Shown here one piece after another: positions 1 through 11,174 of a DNA stretch of 64,000 nt. The notes below the pieces were generated by a model that did no database searches, was not told the origin of the DNA, and saw nothing but the letters and a program-made list of their open reading frames with translations. The translations under genes and the position numbers were made by a program. Each line of letters begins with the position of its first letter. Positions within the stretch are counted from its first letter, which is position 1. Location of the stretch: the NCBI GenBank assembly GCA_017163975.1, contig JAFFSR010000307.1, forward strand, positions 2,367,001 through 2,431,000. The letters are read 5' to 3'. This DNA is from Anastatus disparis. Lineage: Eukaryota; Arthropoda; Insecta; Hymenoptera; Eupelmidae.

Positions 1-82
1 ATTATCAAATTTTGAAAACTATTTATTTTAATACTTTTTTTTACACATTCTTGAATTTCCCTCTCTGACTCTGCCATTTTCG

Positions 83-472
83 GCATCGCTGTTTCCGAGA
101 TATCGCAGTTTAAAGTTGAGTTTCTAAAAAAAAATTTTTTTTGCGAACTAATGAACGGTTTTGTATACTATATATTTTAACAAAATTATCACAAATTTTA
201 TCACAATTATCATAAATAATAGTGTCCTTTTTTTGAATAAATTAAAGTTATTTACAAATTTGATAAAAATAAAAAATTTTTCTATCATTAGAAATAGAGT
301 TAAAAAAAGAGATAAAAATATTTGGAAGGACACAAAAAAATAGTATTTTGTCTGATCTTTCAAATGATGTCCGGATTTTTCAAATTCATCGAGCCGTTTC
401 CGAAATATCGCAGTTTGAAGTTAAGTTGAAAAAAAAAAAATATTTTACGTACTTTTGAGCGGTACTGTACAT
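83..472 (+). repeat. Pair of direct repeats, about 85 bp each
   Basis: A block at about 83-168 recurs at about 388-472. Both copies share the core GTTTCCGAxATATCGCAGTTT, then AAGTT, an A-rich run and a GAACGGT/GAGCGGT-like tail. The 305-bp offset holds only AT-rich DNA. The bases from 1 to about 880 hold no credible gene; the short frames there are compositional. The repeat may be an old tandem duplication or the sub-terminal part of an element. Confidence 0.6.
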
Positions 473-895
473 GTAAATTCTGTACAAAAGTTAAAAAATA
501 AATACCCTATATTTCAATATATTTATTGAATATTTTTGATTAAATGTTTAAAATAACAGTTTTAATCATTCTATTTAAACATAAAAAAAAATAAAAAAAT
601 TGTTCAAACATGTAATGAAAACCTGTAGCATAATTATCTCAATGCTTTTATAGCAGTTACTAAAATGACTTATAATTATTCTTAAGATAAAATTATTTTC
701 TATTTAGAACATCAATGGTTTTCTATAAATAATTATCTTAATTTCTCTAAAAATGAATTATTGTTTTATCTCATAATTCTCGAGTAGAGTAGCATATCAT
801 TTTACTTTTTTATTTAATGCGTTTTTTTATTTACAACATTTATTGTCATCAAATATAATTTCCACTTTCGTAATTGACCATATTTGTTATTCAAA

Positions 896-2937
896 ATGGC
901 TGCTCGGGGCGGAAGACTAGCGCTATTTTATTGTTACGTTTGTGATCGTGGATTACGAGATAGACAATTAGTTCGCATTGGTGCAAACGAAAACATAATT
1001 CAAAATCAAATAGATATCACAAGACGAGATGAGTTAGGTCATCACCCACTAGAATTACATAATGAAACCCGATTATGTACAAATTGTAATATAAGTATTT
1101 TGCAAGAGATAACGCTATTAAACGAAGATCCATTCTGTATTAGATTGAATGTGTTGACATAAACAACTAATAATACATGCGTCATATGTAATGCACACAA
1201 CAATTTGCACAGATTATCAGTCAATGTTTTTATAGAAACGAATATTTTTATACCATCAAATGTCAGGTCATGTTTACAACATTTAGATGAAAATGGATTA
1301 CTTTTAAAAATATTGTTGCCTGATTTACGTTTCATTAACAGACCACGTAAAGTAAATGGCTCTAAAATGTTAGATTTTTTAAATCATTTAAGACAGGGAT
1401 GCATAGATAAACCTTTAGATACTAATTTAACAGAAGAAAAATTCAAATGTATTGCACCCATAACAAAAGAACAGCTTAAAGAACTTTTCACTTTTTGTGA
1501 TTCAGTTATGCAGAACGGAAAACTTCATTACATAAGTAAGAAGAATTTGCTTACTTTTTTGTGCAAGATGAGTCAAGGACTAAGCGATGAATTTTTAAAG
1601 GTTATTTTAAATTACAATTCAAGACAAAATTTAAGTTCTATTATTAGTTACTTCAGAAGAGCATTATCAGGGAGATTTGTGCAAGAAAATATTGGACCAG
1701 CATCGATCACAAGACAAGAATACATAGCTCAACATGTCACAGAATTTTCTAATGCATTGTACAGTCTTCAACCTAATGAACCAAGAGCTGTAGCTATTGT
1801 GGATAGTATATATGCATTTATACATAAGTTCTTGCTTTCGTGTATTACGCCATTCTTATTCTGTACATAAGCATATGCACTTATTAAAACCTACTTTAGA
1901 AGTAGCACCGGACTTATTATTATCACTGATTTATTTTGGCAATATTTTTTAGATTCTCTAAATAATGATGCACCAATTCTACAAGATGAACTTCAAAAAG
2001 ATGGAGATTCTTTAAGAAATTTGTTTCAAAATAGCGACATTTTATTAGTTGATATGAATATTGAGACACTGTACCATTTCTACAACAGTTGGGTATTGAC
2101 CATCAAATGCCCGCCTTAGTTCCTCCTGGAAAGAAACAATTATCTACTGAAGAAGCAAACAATACGCGTATTATAACAAAAAGTAGGTGGATGGTTAAAG
2201 CCAGAAATGATCACCTTCGATCTATTTATAAGTTTTTTAGTGATCCATTTAATATTCAGCATGCGAAAAACATAGGCGATTTTTCGCATGCTGAATATTG
2301 CATAGCTGGTGCCTTAATAAATAGGTATCGTCCTGTTATTTATATGGAAAGTGCAACCATTGAACGAATGCTACCAAGGGCGCAAACGCCTAATGTCGTT
2401 GAAGCTAGAGTTGAAGTAGACAATCTTACTAGAAGAAATGGCCAATGGAGAAGATTGCATCACAATGACATTCTGAATTTTCCAATTCTCGATTTAAACT
2501 ATTTAAGAAATTTAACAGTAGGAATTTATCAAATTAAACTTGCGCCATCTTATGTTCAAGGTAAAATTGTGAGAGACAATGATGAAGAATTACAATTAGA
2601 TGAGCATATTAATGAGCAAGGTTTTCTGAGAATTCGGGTTTTTTCAAGGTTTCGAAACTCAACGAAACACCAAATATTTATTGCCTGCAATAATGAAAAT
2701 GAAGATAGTGAATATGATGCCAATGACAATCACGAACTGATTACTGGATATTACTGCACTTGTCAGGAAGGTGCCAGAACTTTGGGTACTTGCGCATACG
2801 TCACATGTATTTTATGGTTTTTAGGTTATGCACGATATCACAACAATATAAAGTATCCCGAAGAAACCTTGCTGGATACAACGTTGGACGCTCGTAATCA
2901 AAGTGAAGAAAATATTAATATACAAGTATTAAATTAA
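896..2937 (+). pseudogene. DDE superfamily (DDE_Tnp_4-like) transposase relic
   Basis: Three successive blocks read as one decayed transposase. The first (896-1162, ATG at 896) has paired cysteine motifs, CYVC and CTNC, that look zinc-binding. The second (1205-1870) contains SITRQEYIAQHV and ends at VDSIYAFIHK, the position of the first catalytic Asp. The intervening stretch (1871-2088) keeps KPTLEVAPD and DILLVD but has stops. The third (2089-2937) has EEANNTRIITKSRWMVKARN followed by GDFSHAEYCIAGALINRYRP, the C-terminal RW(x)VE-like and INR(F/Y)xP signature of IS4/IS5- or ISL2EU/Harbinger-type DDE_Tnp_4 enzymes, then a cysteine-rich tail (YYCTCQEG...CAYVTC). At least two frame changes and internal stops separate the parts, so it is inactive. 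The superfamily within the IS5-like group is uncertain, and I could not identify terminal repeats. Confidence 0.72.
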
Positions 2938-3319
2938 AAAATATTAATGAATTCTAACTCAAAAAAACTCGAAACTTTTCAATTAAAAACGGCCCTTTTC
3001 ATGGCCACAAGATGTGCAAAGTTCATGCTAGCAACCTCCACGCGGTGCACATTGGGTCATGCTAATGCAGGCGGCAATTTCTTGTGGCAGTTACGTGATA
3101 TGCTATATCTTTATCATTAAGAAGAAAGAATCAAATCCATGCATTCAAACGTAATTTTACCTTGAATATGGCGACCCTTACAAGACCTTGACTTCAAACA
3201 AGATATCAATGCAAAATATTACAACTCATTCGAACATTGGCATAAACGTACTAAAATCCATTTTCAGGCAGATAATCGTCATCTTTTACATTTAAATTCG
3301 AATTGGCCTTGATATGACC

Positions 3320-3532
3320 TTAAGGCGACTACGGAAGTTCGGTTCGATTTCATTTTGTAGTTTACAAATTACTCTTTCAGTTTCTAAAATTTTTTGAATT
3401 TTTTAATTTTCCACCATTTATTATAATCCATAGAATGGTGGAAAATTAAAAAATCTGAAAAATTTTACATATTGAAAGAGTAATTGGTAAACTCAAAAAT
3501 AAAACCTAACCTAAAATCCGAAGTCGCCTTAA
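3320..3532. mobile_element. Palindromic MITE flanked by TTAA
   Basis: The left end reads TTAAGGCGACT and the right end AGTCGCCTTAA. The two arms are inverted copies almost throughout, for example CCACCATT near 3410 against AATGGTGG near 3435, and AATTACTCTTTC against GAAAGAGTAATT. TTAA at 3320-3323 and 3529-3532 fits a 4-bp target duplication, leaving a 205-bp element. There is no coding capacity. TTAA targets are used by piggyBac and Kolobok elements; which one mobilised this copy cannot be told from the sequence. Confidence 0.75.
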
Positions 3533-4068
3533 TCAAAATTATTAACCTTGGTCACGACGAACTTTTCAAGCCACATTCGTGATCTAATATATATAACTTA
3601 AATTTTATTCTCCGTGCAAGTCCCCTAAAAAAAGTACATTTTCGTGATGGTCGAAGAAACTCGTAATGTGATTCAAACCCTATTTGACCTTGACCATGAC
3701 AATTAGCTTAAACGGCGAAGATAGTTTCATAAACGAATGTGAGTACTTCATACTTTATCTTCAATAATACCTTGACATAGATCTTTTTTATGAACACAAA
3801 GAAAGATAACAGTATGTATTTAAATACTCAATCAATAACCTTCAGTAAGTTGTAACTTCTACCCATGAGTTTTTAGAGCTTAGTGACCATCGGAACTTTT
3901 GATCTACTACCCAAGAGTTATCAAAATAAGGTAATTTTGAAACATTCGACTGAAAGCCATTTCCCACTTGATTTTCGCGGAATCCTTTCATATGATTTTA
4001 TCTATATTATTTTTACTGCAGATATAATTAGACAGTTCACATTATTAATTTGTTTAATAATGTCTTTA
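3533..4068. other. No gene recognised
   Basis: AT-rich sequence with scattered CCTTGAC/TGACCTTG words (for example near 3690) but no tandem period or open frame that I can support. Confidence 0.5.
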
Positions 4069-4165
4069 AAGTATCAGGCCTGAATTTAAGACTGAAAAAA
4101 ATTAAATTTTAATAAAATGATATTTTTTTTTCTTATAATATCAAGTAATGGAACTCTTTTTTACC

Positions 4166-4219
<54 letters not shown>

Positions 4220-4826
4220 AATACAAGACTTTTATCTATGAATAATTTTAAGAAATCTCATCTGATGCGTAAAATCCTTTTCTTCTGTCGATGATTTGAT
4301 TTTGTTTATTTTGGTGGTTGCCGCTAGCTATCTTAGCCAATTTTCATTTAATTGACTTCAAAATTTCCAGAGATCTTTAATTTGTATATCTTTACAAAAT
4401 AAAAGTTTTAATTTTTTTTTAAATTCAAATTCAAAAGTTTGGTTTTGAAAAAGTTGAAAATTATGGAAAAAATAGTTATTTTTGTGAATTTTATGTATCT
4501 TCAACATTCATTTATCTTATTAAAATTTTAGCACTATTATTTTGTGAAGATATATAAATTAAAGATGTCTGGAAATTTCAAAGTCAATTCATTGAAAATT
4601 GGCTGAGAAAGCTTGCGGCAACTACCAAAATAAACAAAATCGAATTATTGTCAGAATTAAAGGATTTTAAGTATTGGATGAGATTTTTAAAATAATTTCA
4701 AGTCTTGTATTTAATATATATTTAAGGTAAAAAAGAGTTTCATTACTTCATATTGTAAGAAAAAAAAAATTTTTATTGCATTAGAATTTGAATTTTTTTT
4801 AGGCTTAAACTCAGGCTTGATACCTT
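4069..4826. mobile_element. Long imperfect foldback element carrying a (TA)n tract
   Basis: The left end AAGTATCAGGCCTGAATTTAAG is mirrored by CTTAAACTCAGGCTTGATACCTT at the right. Matching inner arm segments include AAATTTCCAGAGATCTTTAATTT (about 4365) against AAATTAAAGATGTCTGGAAATTT (about 4556), and TTTTGGTGGTTGCCGC against GCGGCAACTACCAAAA. The centre is near 4450. The left arm contains a (TA)n microsatellite at 4170-4217 that the right arm almost lacks. It is noncoding and best read as a non-autonomous DNA transposon. The target duplication is unclear. Confidence 0.65.
4170..4217. repeat. (TA)n microsatellite
   Basis: About 24 uninterrupted TA units inside the left arm of the surrounding foldback element. 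Confidence 0.95.
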
Positions 4827-5137
4827 CAATTAGTATTTCTAAAAATCTTTTCTGTGTTACATTGTCACGTTATATCATAACTTTTTAAAAATTATTTCAT
4901 TTAACTTTATGTTATGACATCTTACTTTGTTCTGATTCATTTTCAAAAATAATATTCAACTCCTTTGAAATGTAAACATTTAATATACTTTTTATTTTCC
5001 TTCATAAATCATAGTTTACTTTTGTATCAATTTTAAAATTATTATCTCTAATAATACATTATTGGGATATTTTTTTTATTTACTAAATAATTCTAGTATA
5101 ACGTATAATAACAAATCATTTTATCTGAAAATAAATA

Positions 5138-5329
5138 ATGTTATTAACTACGCCTTTATTTATTTACGAATGTATTTTAGGACAACGTGTAAGAAAAAGT
5201 TACTTTCGAGTTTCATCTGAAATCAGAGATAAAATTATTGATTACTATTTGAATGGTTCAAATAATATACCTACTAGTGGAGTGAAGGAATGCGTAAAGG
5301 TAAAGATTCATGGAGAACCATCTGTATGA
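5138..5329 (+). CDS. Short unrecognised ORF, possible exon or transposon fragment
   Basis: A 63-codon frame opens at an ATG and contains RVSSEIRDKIIDYYLNGSNN, a charged, probably helical stretch. It resembles the start of a helix-turn-helix region in some transposases, but I do not recognise a specific family. It ends at a TGA just before an A-run. Spurious ORFs of this length are common in such AT-rich DNA, so it could be noise. A downstream splice donor was not evident. Confidence 0.2.
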   Translation: MLLTTPLFIYECILGQRVRKSYFRVSSEIRDKIIDYYLNGSNNIPTSGVKECVKVKIHGEPSV

Positions 5330-5390
5330 ATCCAAAAAAAAATTTAATTTATGATCTGAATGATTTATACCAAAATTGGATAAAAGATTA

Positions 5391-5649
5391 ATTAATTAAT
5401 TATAAAATTTCCATTATTTTCCCAGAATAGTCCGAAACGGAAAAAACAGTTGAATTTGACTTCATTATTTCCGTTTCGGACTATACTCGGAAAATAATGA
5501 AAATTTTATAATTATTCATAGAATAGAATCCTTTTATCGTTTCTTGCTCTACAGCGCTCAGCCCTTAAATTTGTATAAAAATATTTAATTCATTAATTAT
5601 AAAAAAAATTTAGATTAGATAAGGACAAAGCTATACGGCCGACTCTTAA
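5391..5649. mobile_element. Truncated TTAA MITE related to the copy at 44199-44595
   Basis: A central palindrome (AGTCCGAAACGGAAA at about 5429 against TTTCCGTTTCGGACT at about 5466) is followed by a right arm ending AGATTAGATAAGGACAAAGC, TATACGGCCGACTCTTAA. The same order and very similar sequence form the right half of the element at 44199-44595. The left arm is cut off at about 5391. The right-hand TTAA is at 5646-5649. Confidence 0.7.
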
Positions 5650-6025
5650 ACCAAAGCTGAGCTTCAATCCTTTCGAAATAGAACTTGCAGTATATTAAAA
5701 TATCATTTTTTCCCATAGTTATAGCGTAATTAATATTTGATCCAATATCAGCTTCTAATGTTAATTAATGTTTTAAAAAAGAAATTCAGGTGCAATCTTA
5801 TTACGCTATAACTGTAGAAAAAAATAATATTTTGATATACTATAAGTGGTATCTCAAAAGAAGTTGAGCTCAGTTTTCCTTTGAAAAAGTTTCAAGTTTC
5901 TTACTGTTAATGCTAAAGAATTATAAGCGTTTAACAATCTACTAACTTTTTCAGTGATTTCCTTTAATTGTCTGTAATTAGGGAAGCATCCATGATCGGG
6001 AGGTCTAGTTCCTTCCTAGTGAGTT
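5650..6025. mobile_element. Degenerate palindromic element related to the one at 46442-46967
   Basis: The segment contains an inverted pair, TTTTTCCCATAGTTATAGCGTAAT (about 5707) and ATTACGCTATAACTGTAGAAAAA (about 5800). It then continues through a unique right part with CTTTAATTGTCTGTAATTAGGGAAGCAT and ends near TTCCTAGTGAGTT. All of this is collinear with 46550-46967, although the CCTCCGG end motif is decayed to CGGGAGG here. No coding capacity. Confidence 0.6.
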
Positions 6026-6427
6026 CTGGTGACATTCTTTTTATTATTATAAAAATCAAAATTTTTTTCAATTCTAAAAATGCCTTTAGAAGTAGAACTA
6101 TGTCAAAAAAATCAGTTATAAAAAGTTTTCCTTCTTCTAACAGTCGAAAATTATTTCTATGCAAATTTTAGAGCAAATCCATCGAGCAGTTGAATACACA
6201 CACACATTCCCGAGGGATCCCTCCCTCCCTCGCTCCCATGCATGCACGCATATAGAAACCAATTTTTTTTTTTAATAAATTGAACCCATTTTCCAGGATT
6301 TTCACAAGTTGAGAGGAGAAGACGCTACGGCTATTTAAAGCTAGGTAACATGGCAAAATTTCATCTTCAGTTCAAAATGATGTAGGCTGGCTCCTAATTG
6401 ATAAAATTAAGTTTAGCAAATTACATT

Positions 6428-6645
6428 TTAAGAGGAGGCTGGACTATCTGTCTTTGTCTAATAGCGTTTTTCATTATTTATATAAACACTATCCGTTGTA
6501 GTGAGAAAAAAATATTAGCCCCCGCTAAATATTAGTATAATAAGAAAATTTTGTAATAACAAGAAAATGGTTTTATCGCGTAGTTTTTGAATAATATGAG
6601 ACCTACTAACAAACTAGAATATACCCTATCTTTTTTGGTACATAT
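6428..6645. mobile_element. Single arm of a TTAA MITE
   Basis: From TTAAGAGGAGGCTGGACTATCTGTC to ATACCCTATCTTTTTTGGTA, this matches the left half of the complete MITE at 22410-22799 and stops where that element's centre of symmetry lies. The right arm is missing, as expected if a break or deletion occurred at the hairpin tip. TTAA is present only at the left end (6428-6431). Confidence 0.72.
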
Positions 6646-6794
6646 ATATAGTTAAATATTATATATATAATATTTAACTTGTCGAAACCTGTAAAAATAA
6701 TTTAATATTTAAACCCGCAACGTAGTAAGAAATAAATGAGTTTTGTGGGAACTGCTGAGTTGTAAGTACGAAATTCAATATGCTTAATAATCTT

Positions 6795-7186
6795 TTAAGA
6801 GCAGGCCGGATTCGCTGTCCTTGTCTAATTGAGATTTTTGTTATTTACTCAAGTATTAATCGGTGTACCTGCAAATTGAAGGTTAAGCGCAATAGATATT
6901 GTTATTACAAATATTTATGCACAAGAAGAAAAAAATCTATCGCTTTGTTTTTGAGAAAAGTAAGTAACGCGAAAATATTATAAACGTAAACTTTTACTCT
7001 GGCATTACTTACTTTTCTCAAAAACAAAGCTGTGGATTTTTTTTTCTTGTGCATAGATGTTCATAATAATAATATCTATTGCGCTCAACCTTTAATTTGA
7101 AGATACACCGATTAATACTTGAGTAAATAACAAACAACTCAATTGCTACTCGGTCGGTATCAGGTTCTACTCCGGCCTGTTGTTAA
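6795..7186. mobile_element. Complete palindromic TTAA MITE
   Basis: TTAA (6795-6798), then GAGCAGGCCGGATTCGCTGTCCTTGTCTAAT. The arms mirror each other, for example CTCAAGTATTAATCGGTGTA (about 6848) against TACACCGATTAATACTTGAG (about 7104), and TTTGTTTTTGAGAAAAGTAAGTAA against TTACTTACTTTTCTCAAAAAC. The right end reads CCGGCCTGTTGTTAA with TTAA at 7183-7186. The centre is near 6990. The last 40 bases of the right arm have diverged. The open frame inside it is an arm, not a gene. A half copy lies at 53294-53489. Confidence 0.78.
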
Positions 7187-8139
7187 TAATTATTTTCAAT
7201 TTATTAAAAATTTTATATAAGATATTAAGTTAGCATGTACATAATTAAAATTCGGGTTGCCATAATTTCGCTTACGAGAAGGTGGGATTTTTTTCTTTAA
7301 GGCGTGGGTTATGCAATCTCATTTGTCTCTCGTATCGCGCTTATCAAACTTCGGCTGATCCTATTACAACGAATGACTTGAGTGCATCTCTTAAGAACAC
7401 CTATTCTGCATTTTCGTAGTAATGGCTATTATACTTCTTAAATCTGTGTACATTACATACTTTATCCATATACTTAATTTTCATATGCACCTAATTTTCA
7501 TGCGTACTTAAACTATTATTAAATATTGATATTAGGTAATATCCTTAAAGTATAAATTGTGCATTATTTTATTAAATACACATCCACTGTCAAAATAACG
7601 GATGGTATACCTCTTTATTTTTTATAATAGCCTGATACTTATTTCTTATTTTTTATCATAAATTATCGATATTTATTGCGTAATGATTAATAATTTATGA
7701 ATAATAATTTATAAATAATAATTTTTCCATGATAATCATCTTTCAATATAATATATTCAATTTTGATAAATATATATTTACATATTTATATTACTTATAT
7801 ACCTAATTTGAGCGTACGAAGGATTTATATGAGCGAGACTGATGTTTTTGGCTTGAGCAGTAGTCGGTCGAGGGCTTTAGCCTGAGAGCAGTTATATACG
7901 CAACTTTATGGTATTAACAATGAATGCCAAAAAAACCTAATCGCAAGAGGTAGAATAGTTGTACTTCCTTTTATGTTTTGTGCTCCTGATACTCTTTATC
8001 ATTTTTGTATCACTAATTCTCTATATTCATTGATTCGATGTCTTGGTATTGTAATGGAAATATATAATATATTTAAAATAGAATAACCAATTCTAATGCA
8101 TGGTTTATTTGTTCATTATTTGCATATTATTTGCAGATG

Positions 8140-8142
<3 letters not shown>
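7187..8142. other. No gene recognised
   Basis: AT-rich DNA with a slightly GC-richer patch at 7255-7400 and another at 7805-7905. No convincing frame, repeat partner or RNA gene was seen. Confidence 0.5.

Positions 8143-8179
<37 letters not shown>
8143..8179. repeat. (TA)n microsatellite
   Basis: About 18 TA units. A short frame reading a run of Tyr-Ile pairs through it is an artefact of the repeat. Confidence 0.95.
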
Positions 8180-8183
<4 letters not shown>

Positions 8184-8700
8184 GGTACATTTCACACCAA
8201 CTGGAAGAGCAAAAAAATAAAAATTGCTGAAACTATGAAAATATATTCTTTTTGTTACCTAAAATATGTAAAAAAATTTTCAAGGATTTGGATTAGAAGG
8301 ATTTAGAGCTATAAGTCCTTGAAATTAAAAAATTTTTCAAAATTTTTGGAAAAGTCTCAACTTAATCATTTTTTTCTTGAAAATTCTGATAATTTAGAGA
8401 GAGATTCATAAAAATACTTCTTGTTGTAAATGAAGATCAGAGTTAGCATGATTTTTTACAGGCCTGAAATTTGAAGTTTTCTATTGGTTCTTATATGTAT
8501 TTCATAGTAATTGAAATTACTCATTGTTCGCTACTTGAGAAATTGCTTTTCTAGGGCTTATTTTCTTCTATTTTACATGAAATTTAAAATAAATTTTTGA
8601 TCATGTAAGTTAGATCCATCAATAAGGAGTTATGACACTTTGAAATATATATTTTCATGTATGATTTTTTTTCAAATTGAACAACGGATTTTTTTTTTAC

Positions 8701-9044
8701 AACGAAAATTTTCTTTTAATTATCGCAATGAACTGTATAAAAGTAATTTCAAGAAAGTAAATTAATTAATTTAATACTTTTTAGTGTATTTTCTCCGTTA
8801 TAAAAGCGTGTTTTAAAACGTTTTTTTTTTAAATTTTTGATTATCTACTTTTTAGTTAAAATTGAATTTTGCAACGAAAATTTTCTCTTAATTATCGCAA
8901 TGAACTGTATAAAAGTAATTTCAAGGAAGTAAATTAATTTATTCAATACTTTTTAGTGTATTTTCTCCGTTATAAAAGCGTGTTTAAAAACTTTTTTTTT
9001 AAATTTTTTATTATCTACTTTATAGTTAAAATTGAATTTTCTAT
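8701..9044 (+). repeat. Tandem duplication, 172-bp period
   Basis: AACGAAAATTTTCTTTTAAT at 8701 recurs as AACGAAAATTTTCTCTTAAT at 8873. The rest follows in order, including TATCGCAATGAACTG, TAAAAGTAATTTCAA, ACTTTTTAGTGTATTTTCTC and CCGTTATAAAAGCGTGTTTAAAA. Two copies differ by a few substitutions and small indels, so the duplication is fairly young. No gene is involved. Confidence 0.9.
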
Positions 9045-9227
9045 AAGTAATTTTTTTCTCAAAAGTTTGTACTTAATTGTATTTTCTATACATTACCATA
9101 TCCCTTTTGATCCTTCTATTCCCTATATTTCCAGCTATACATTCGCCTATTCCCTATGCATTTTCTACAACTATCAACTCAAAACATTCCATCAACTCGC
9201 CTCCACCCAAAGATAGCCTTTCCACTT

Positions 9228-9425
9228 AAACTTCCTCGGAGATGACTTTGCACACCCATCATCGCCGACCTGACAACGGATTATTACATTGTCATCGGAG
9301 ACCGAGGCCTGTGTAAAATTTCAGAAATTTCCATTGACAAAAAGTGCCTGAAATCGAGCGTGCAAGATTTGATTACAGACAGACAGACAGACGTGAAAGC
9401 AAGCTTAATAAAAGCGTGTAAAAAA
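9228..9425 (+). repeat. Possible retroelement 3' tail with (ACAG)n
   Basis: A GC-richer stretch with ATCATCGCCGACCTGACAAC and TTACATTGTCATCGGAGACC ends in GATTACAGACAGACAGACAG and then AAGCTTAATAAAAGCGTGTAAAAAATA. A simple-repeat tract followed by AATAAA and an A-rich end is typical of non-LTR or SINE 3' ends, but no matching body is recognisable upstream. Identity is uncertain. Confidence 0.3.
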
Positions 9426-9662
9426 TATAATTATTTTTTTTTAATTCTTGTAAAATATTGATATAGTTGCAATTGAATAACTTTTTCAACGTTGTCAAAA
9501 GAGTTGACCTTCATTTTCATCGACTCTCCATCACATTTGATCTGGTATCAGGGAATGTTTTAATTGAGGTGAATCTCTTCCGTAAACTTTTCGCAAATTT
9601 TTGCACGTCAGAATTAGAGACCTATAATGCTCTGCAACAAATAAATAGTATATTATTAACCT

Positions 9663-9790
9663 AGGGAGGAAAGTTGACTATTGAATGCTCGCGTATGGAT
9701 TGCCGCTCGGGCGAAGCGAGAGCTGTAAATACGCAGCGAGAGCAAGTGGTATTCCACTTTTCTACTGAGGTCAATATATGATTTTTCACC
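9663..9790. repeat. Short GC-rich hairpin block with CTCGGGCGAAGCGAG
   Basis: The block starts CTAGGGAGGAAAGT and ends ACTTTTCTACTGAGG, a loose inverted pair. In its centre is CTCGGGCGAAGCGAG. A similarly built hairpin with CCCGAGCGCAGCGAGGG sits at 26565-26655. The short frame at 9467-9664 just upstream has no recognisable homology and I do not call it. Confidence 0.4.
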
Positions 9791-10402
9791 ATTCCGTGTG
9801 GAAAGTACGTCCCGCTAATTCGTTGTGATGATTCAATATTGATGAAAAATTAATAAATTAAAATTATCGTGTTGAATTATTTGTTGTTTACGACCGAATA
9901 TGCTCTGTCCTTCTCCGCCCCTCTCCCACTGATAATGAATCATTAATATAAACTATTTAAGTACCTTTATCATAATGATACACTACGATTATTAATTCAA
10001 AAAAATAAACTAAGTTAAATTTCAACAATAAAATGTTTATTATATAGTCAAATTCCTTATATTAATCCTGTATAAGGTATATTATATCAGTTCTATAATT
10101 CTGGTTTTAACCGGTAAAAAAAGAAGGATAGACACAACCCCCTCTATTCTAGGCTGCCTTTATAATACATAAGAAGGAAAAAGATAGATACATAATTATT
10201 TATTGCTGTACATTATATTGTACAAATCATAAAGAATATAAACAAATTGAATATAAAAATAAGATTATAATATGTATTACAAACATATAGTTCCAGGTAA
10301 ACGAATATAGGTCAAAAGCGTGTATTATCTTATTTAAAATAAAGAATACTGCATTTTCGATGATCGAGATAAGGGTCTCAAAGGTCCAGGCCAAAAAATT
10401 TT
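9791..10402. other. No gene recognised
   Basis: AT-rich sequence without a supported frame, palindrome or tandem repeat. Confidence 0.5.
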
Positions 10403-10413
10403 CCATAACGTAA

Positions 10414-10763
10414 CTTTTTTTTTTTGGAGAGGATATGGTCCTCTATGTAATTAACTTTTTTCATATGATGATATCAGATAGATTCTAGCCCAGTTCCCGT
10501 TAAACACATTACATCAGGCTAGCCCATCTGATACACCATACCGAAATTTTTGACTACCCATCGATGGTCAGTCATTTTTGTGACAAATAATCAACCGATA
10601 CCCAATGAGATCGGATTTTTTTCAAGAGTTGTGCGATATTATTAGCACGTACACTAATTTTTAATTTGAAAAAAAGGGCAGAGGTACCCGGCCAGGATTC
10701 GAACTCATGCCAACCGCGTTGAAGACAAGAGCTCTATCCGTTACGCCACCGCAATCTCTCACT
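10414..10763 (-). mobile_element. tRNA-derived SINE with A-tail and 11-bp target duplication
   Basis: Read on the minus strand, the head begins near 10763 with GAGTGAGAGATTGCGGTGGC. It contains an A-box (TGGCGTAACGG) and, about 40 bases on, a B-box (GAGTTCGAATCCTGG), the internal RNA polymerase III promoter of tRNA genes. A roughly 250-bp unrelated body follows and ends in a run of 12 A (a T-run on the plus strand from 10414). The flanks are CCATAACGTAA (10403-10413) and CCATAAGGTAA (10764-10774), an 11-bp target duplication with one mismatch, as expected for LINE-mediated insertion. The element is 350 bp. A complete tRNA cloverleaf was not evident, which argues against a tRNA gene. Confidence 0.78.
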
Positions 10764-10774
10764 CCATAAGGTAA

Positions 10775-11172
10775 TTGTTGTACATTCATATAACTACTTT
10801 TAAAAAAATTTTTGTGAAAATTTAAGTTGGTAGAAAAAAGTTATAGACCCTCAAAAATGGCAAAAATCGCGATTTTTACGAAATGCTTATTTTTTAAATG
10901 AATATATCTTGGTTTCCTTTGCGCCGATTTTAATTTAGCAGAGCTCATTTAAAAGATTTTGAAAATATCTTGAAAATAAGATTCATACAAAGTATTTTCG
11001 TTCATTTAATCGGTTTGAAGATGGTAAAATTTTTTAAAATTTCTTTTGTTGAAATTTGGTTGCCATAAAGGAGATTAATATTTAAATATGAAAAAATCAT
11101 AAAATATACTAGATATTATAACAAAAAAATGAAAATTGGTAAATCAAAATCGGTTGACAGGGAATCGAAATA
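10775..11172. other. No gene recognised
   Basis: AT-rich sequence between the SINE and the Tc1-type foldback. Nothing supported. Confidence 0.5.
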
Positions 11173-11174
11173 TA

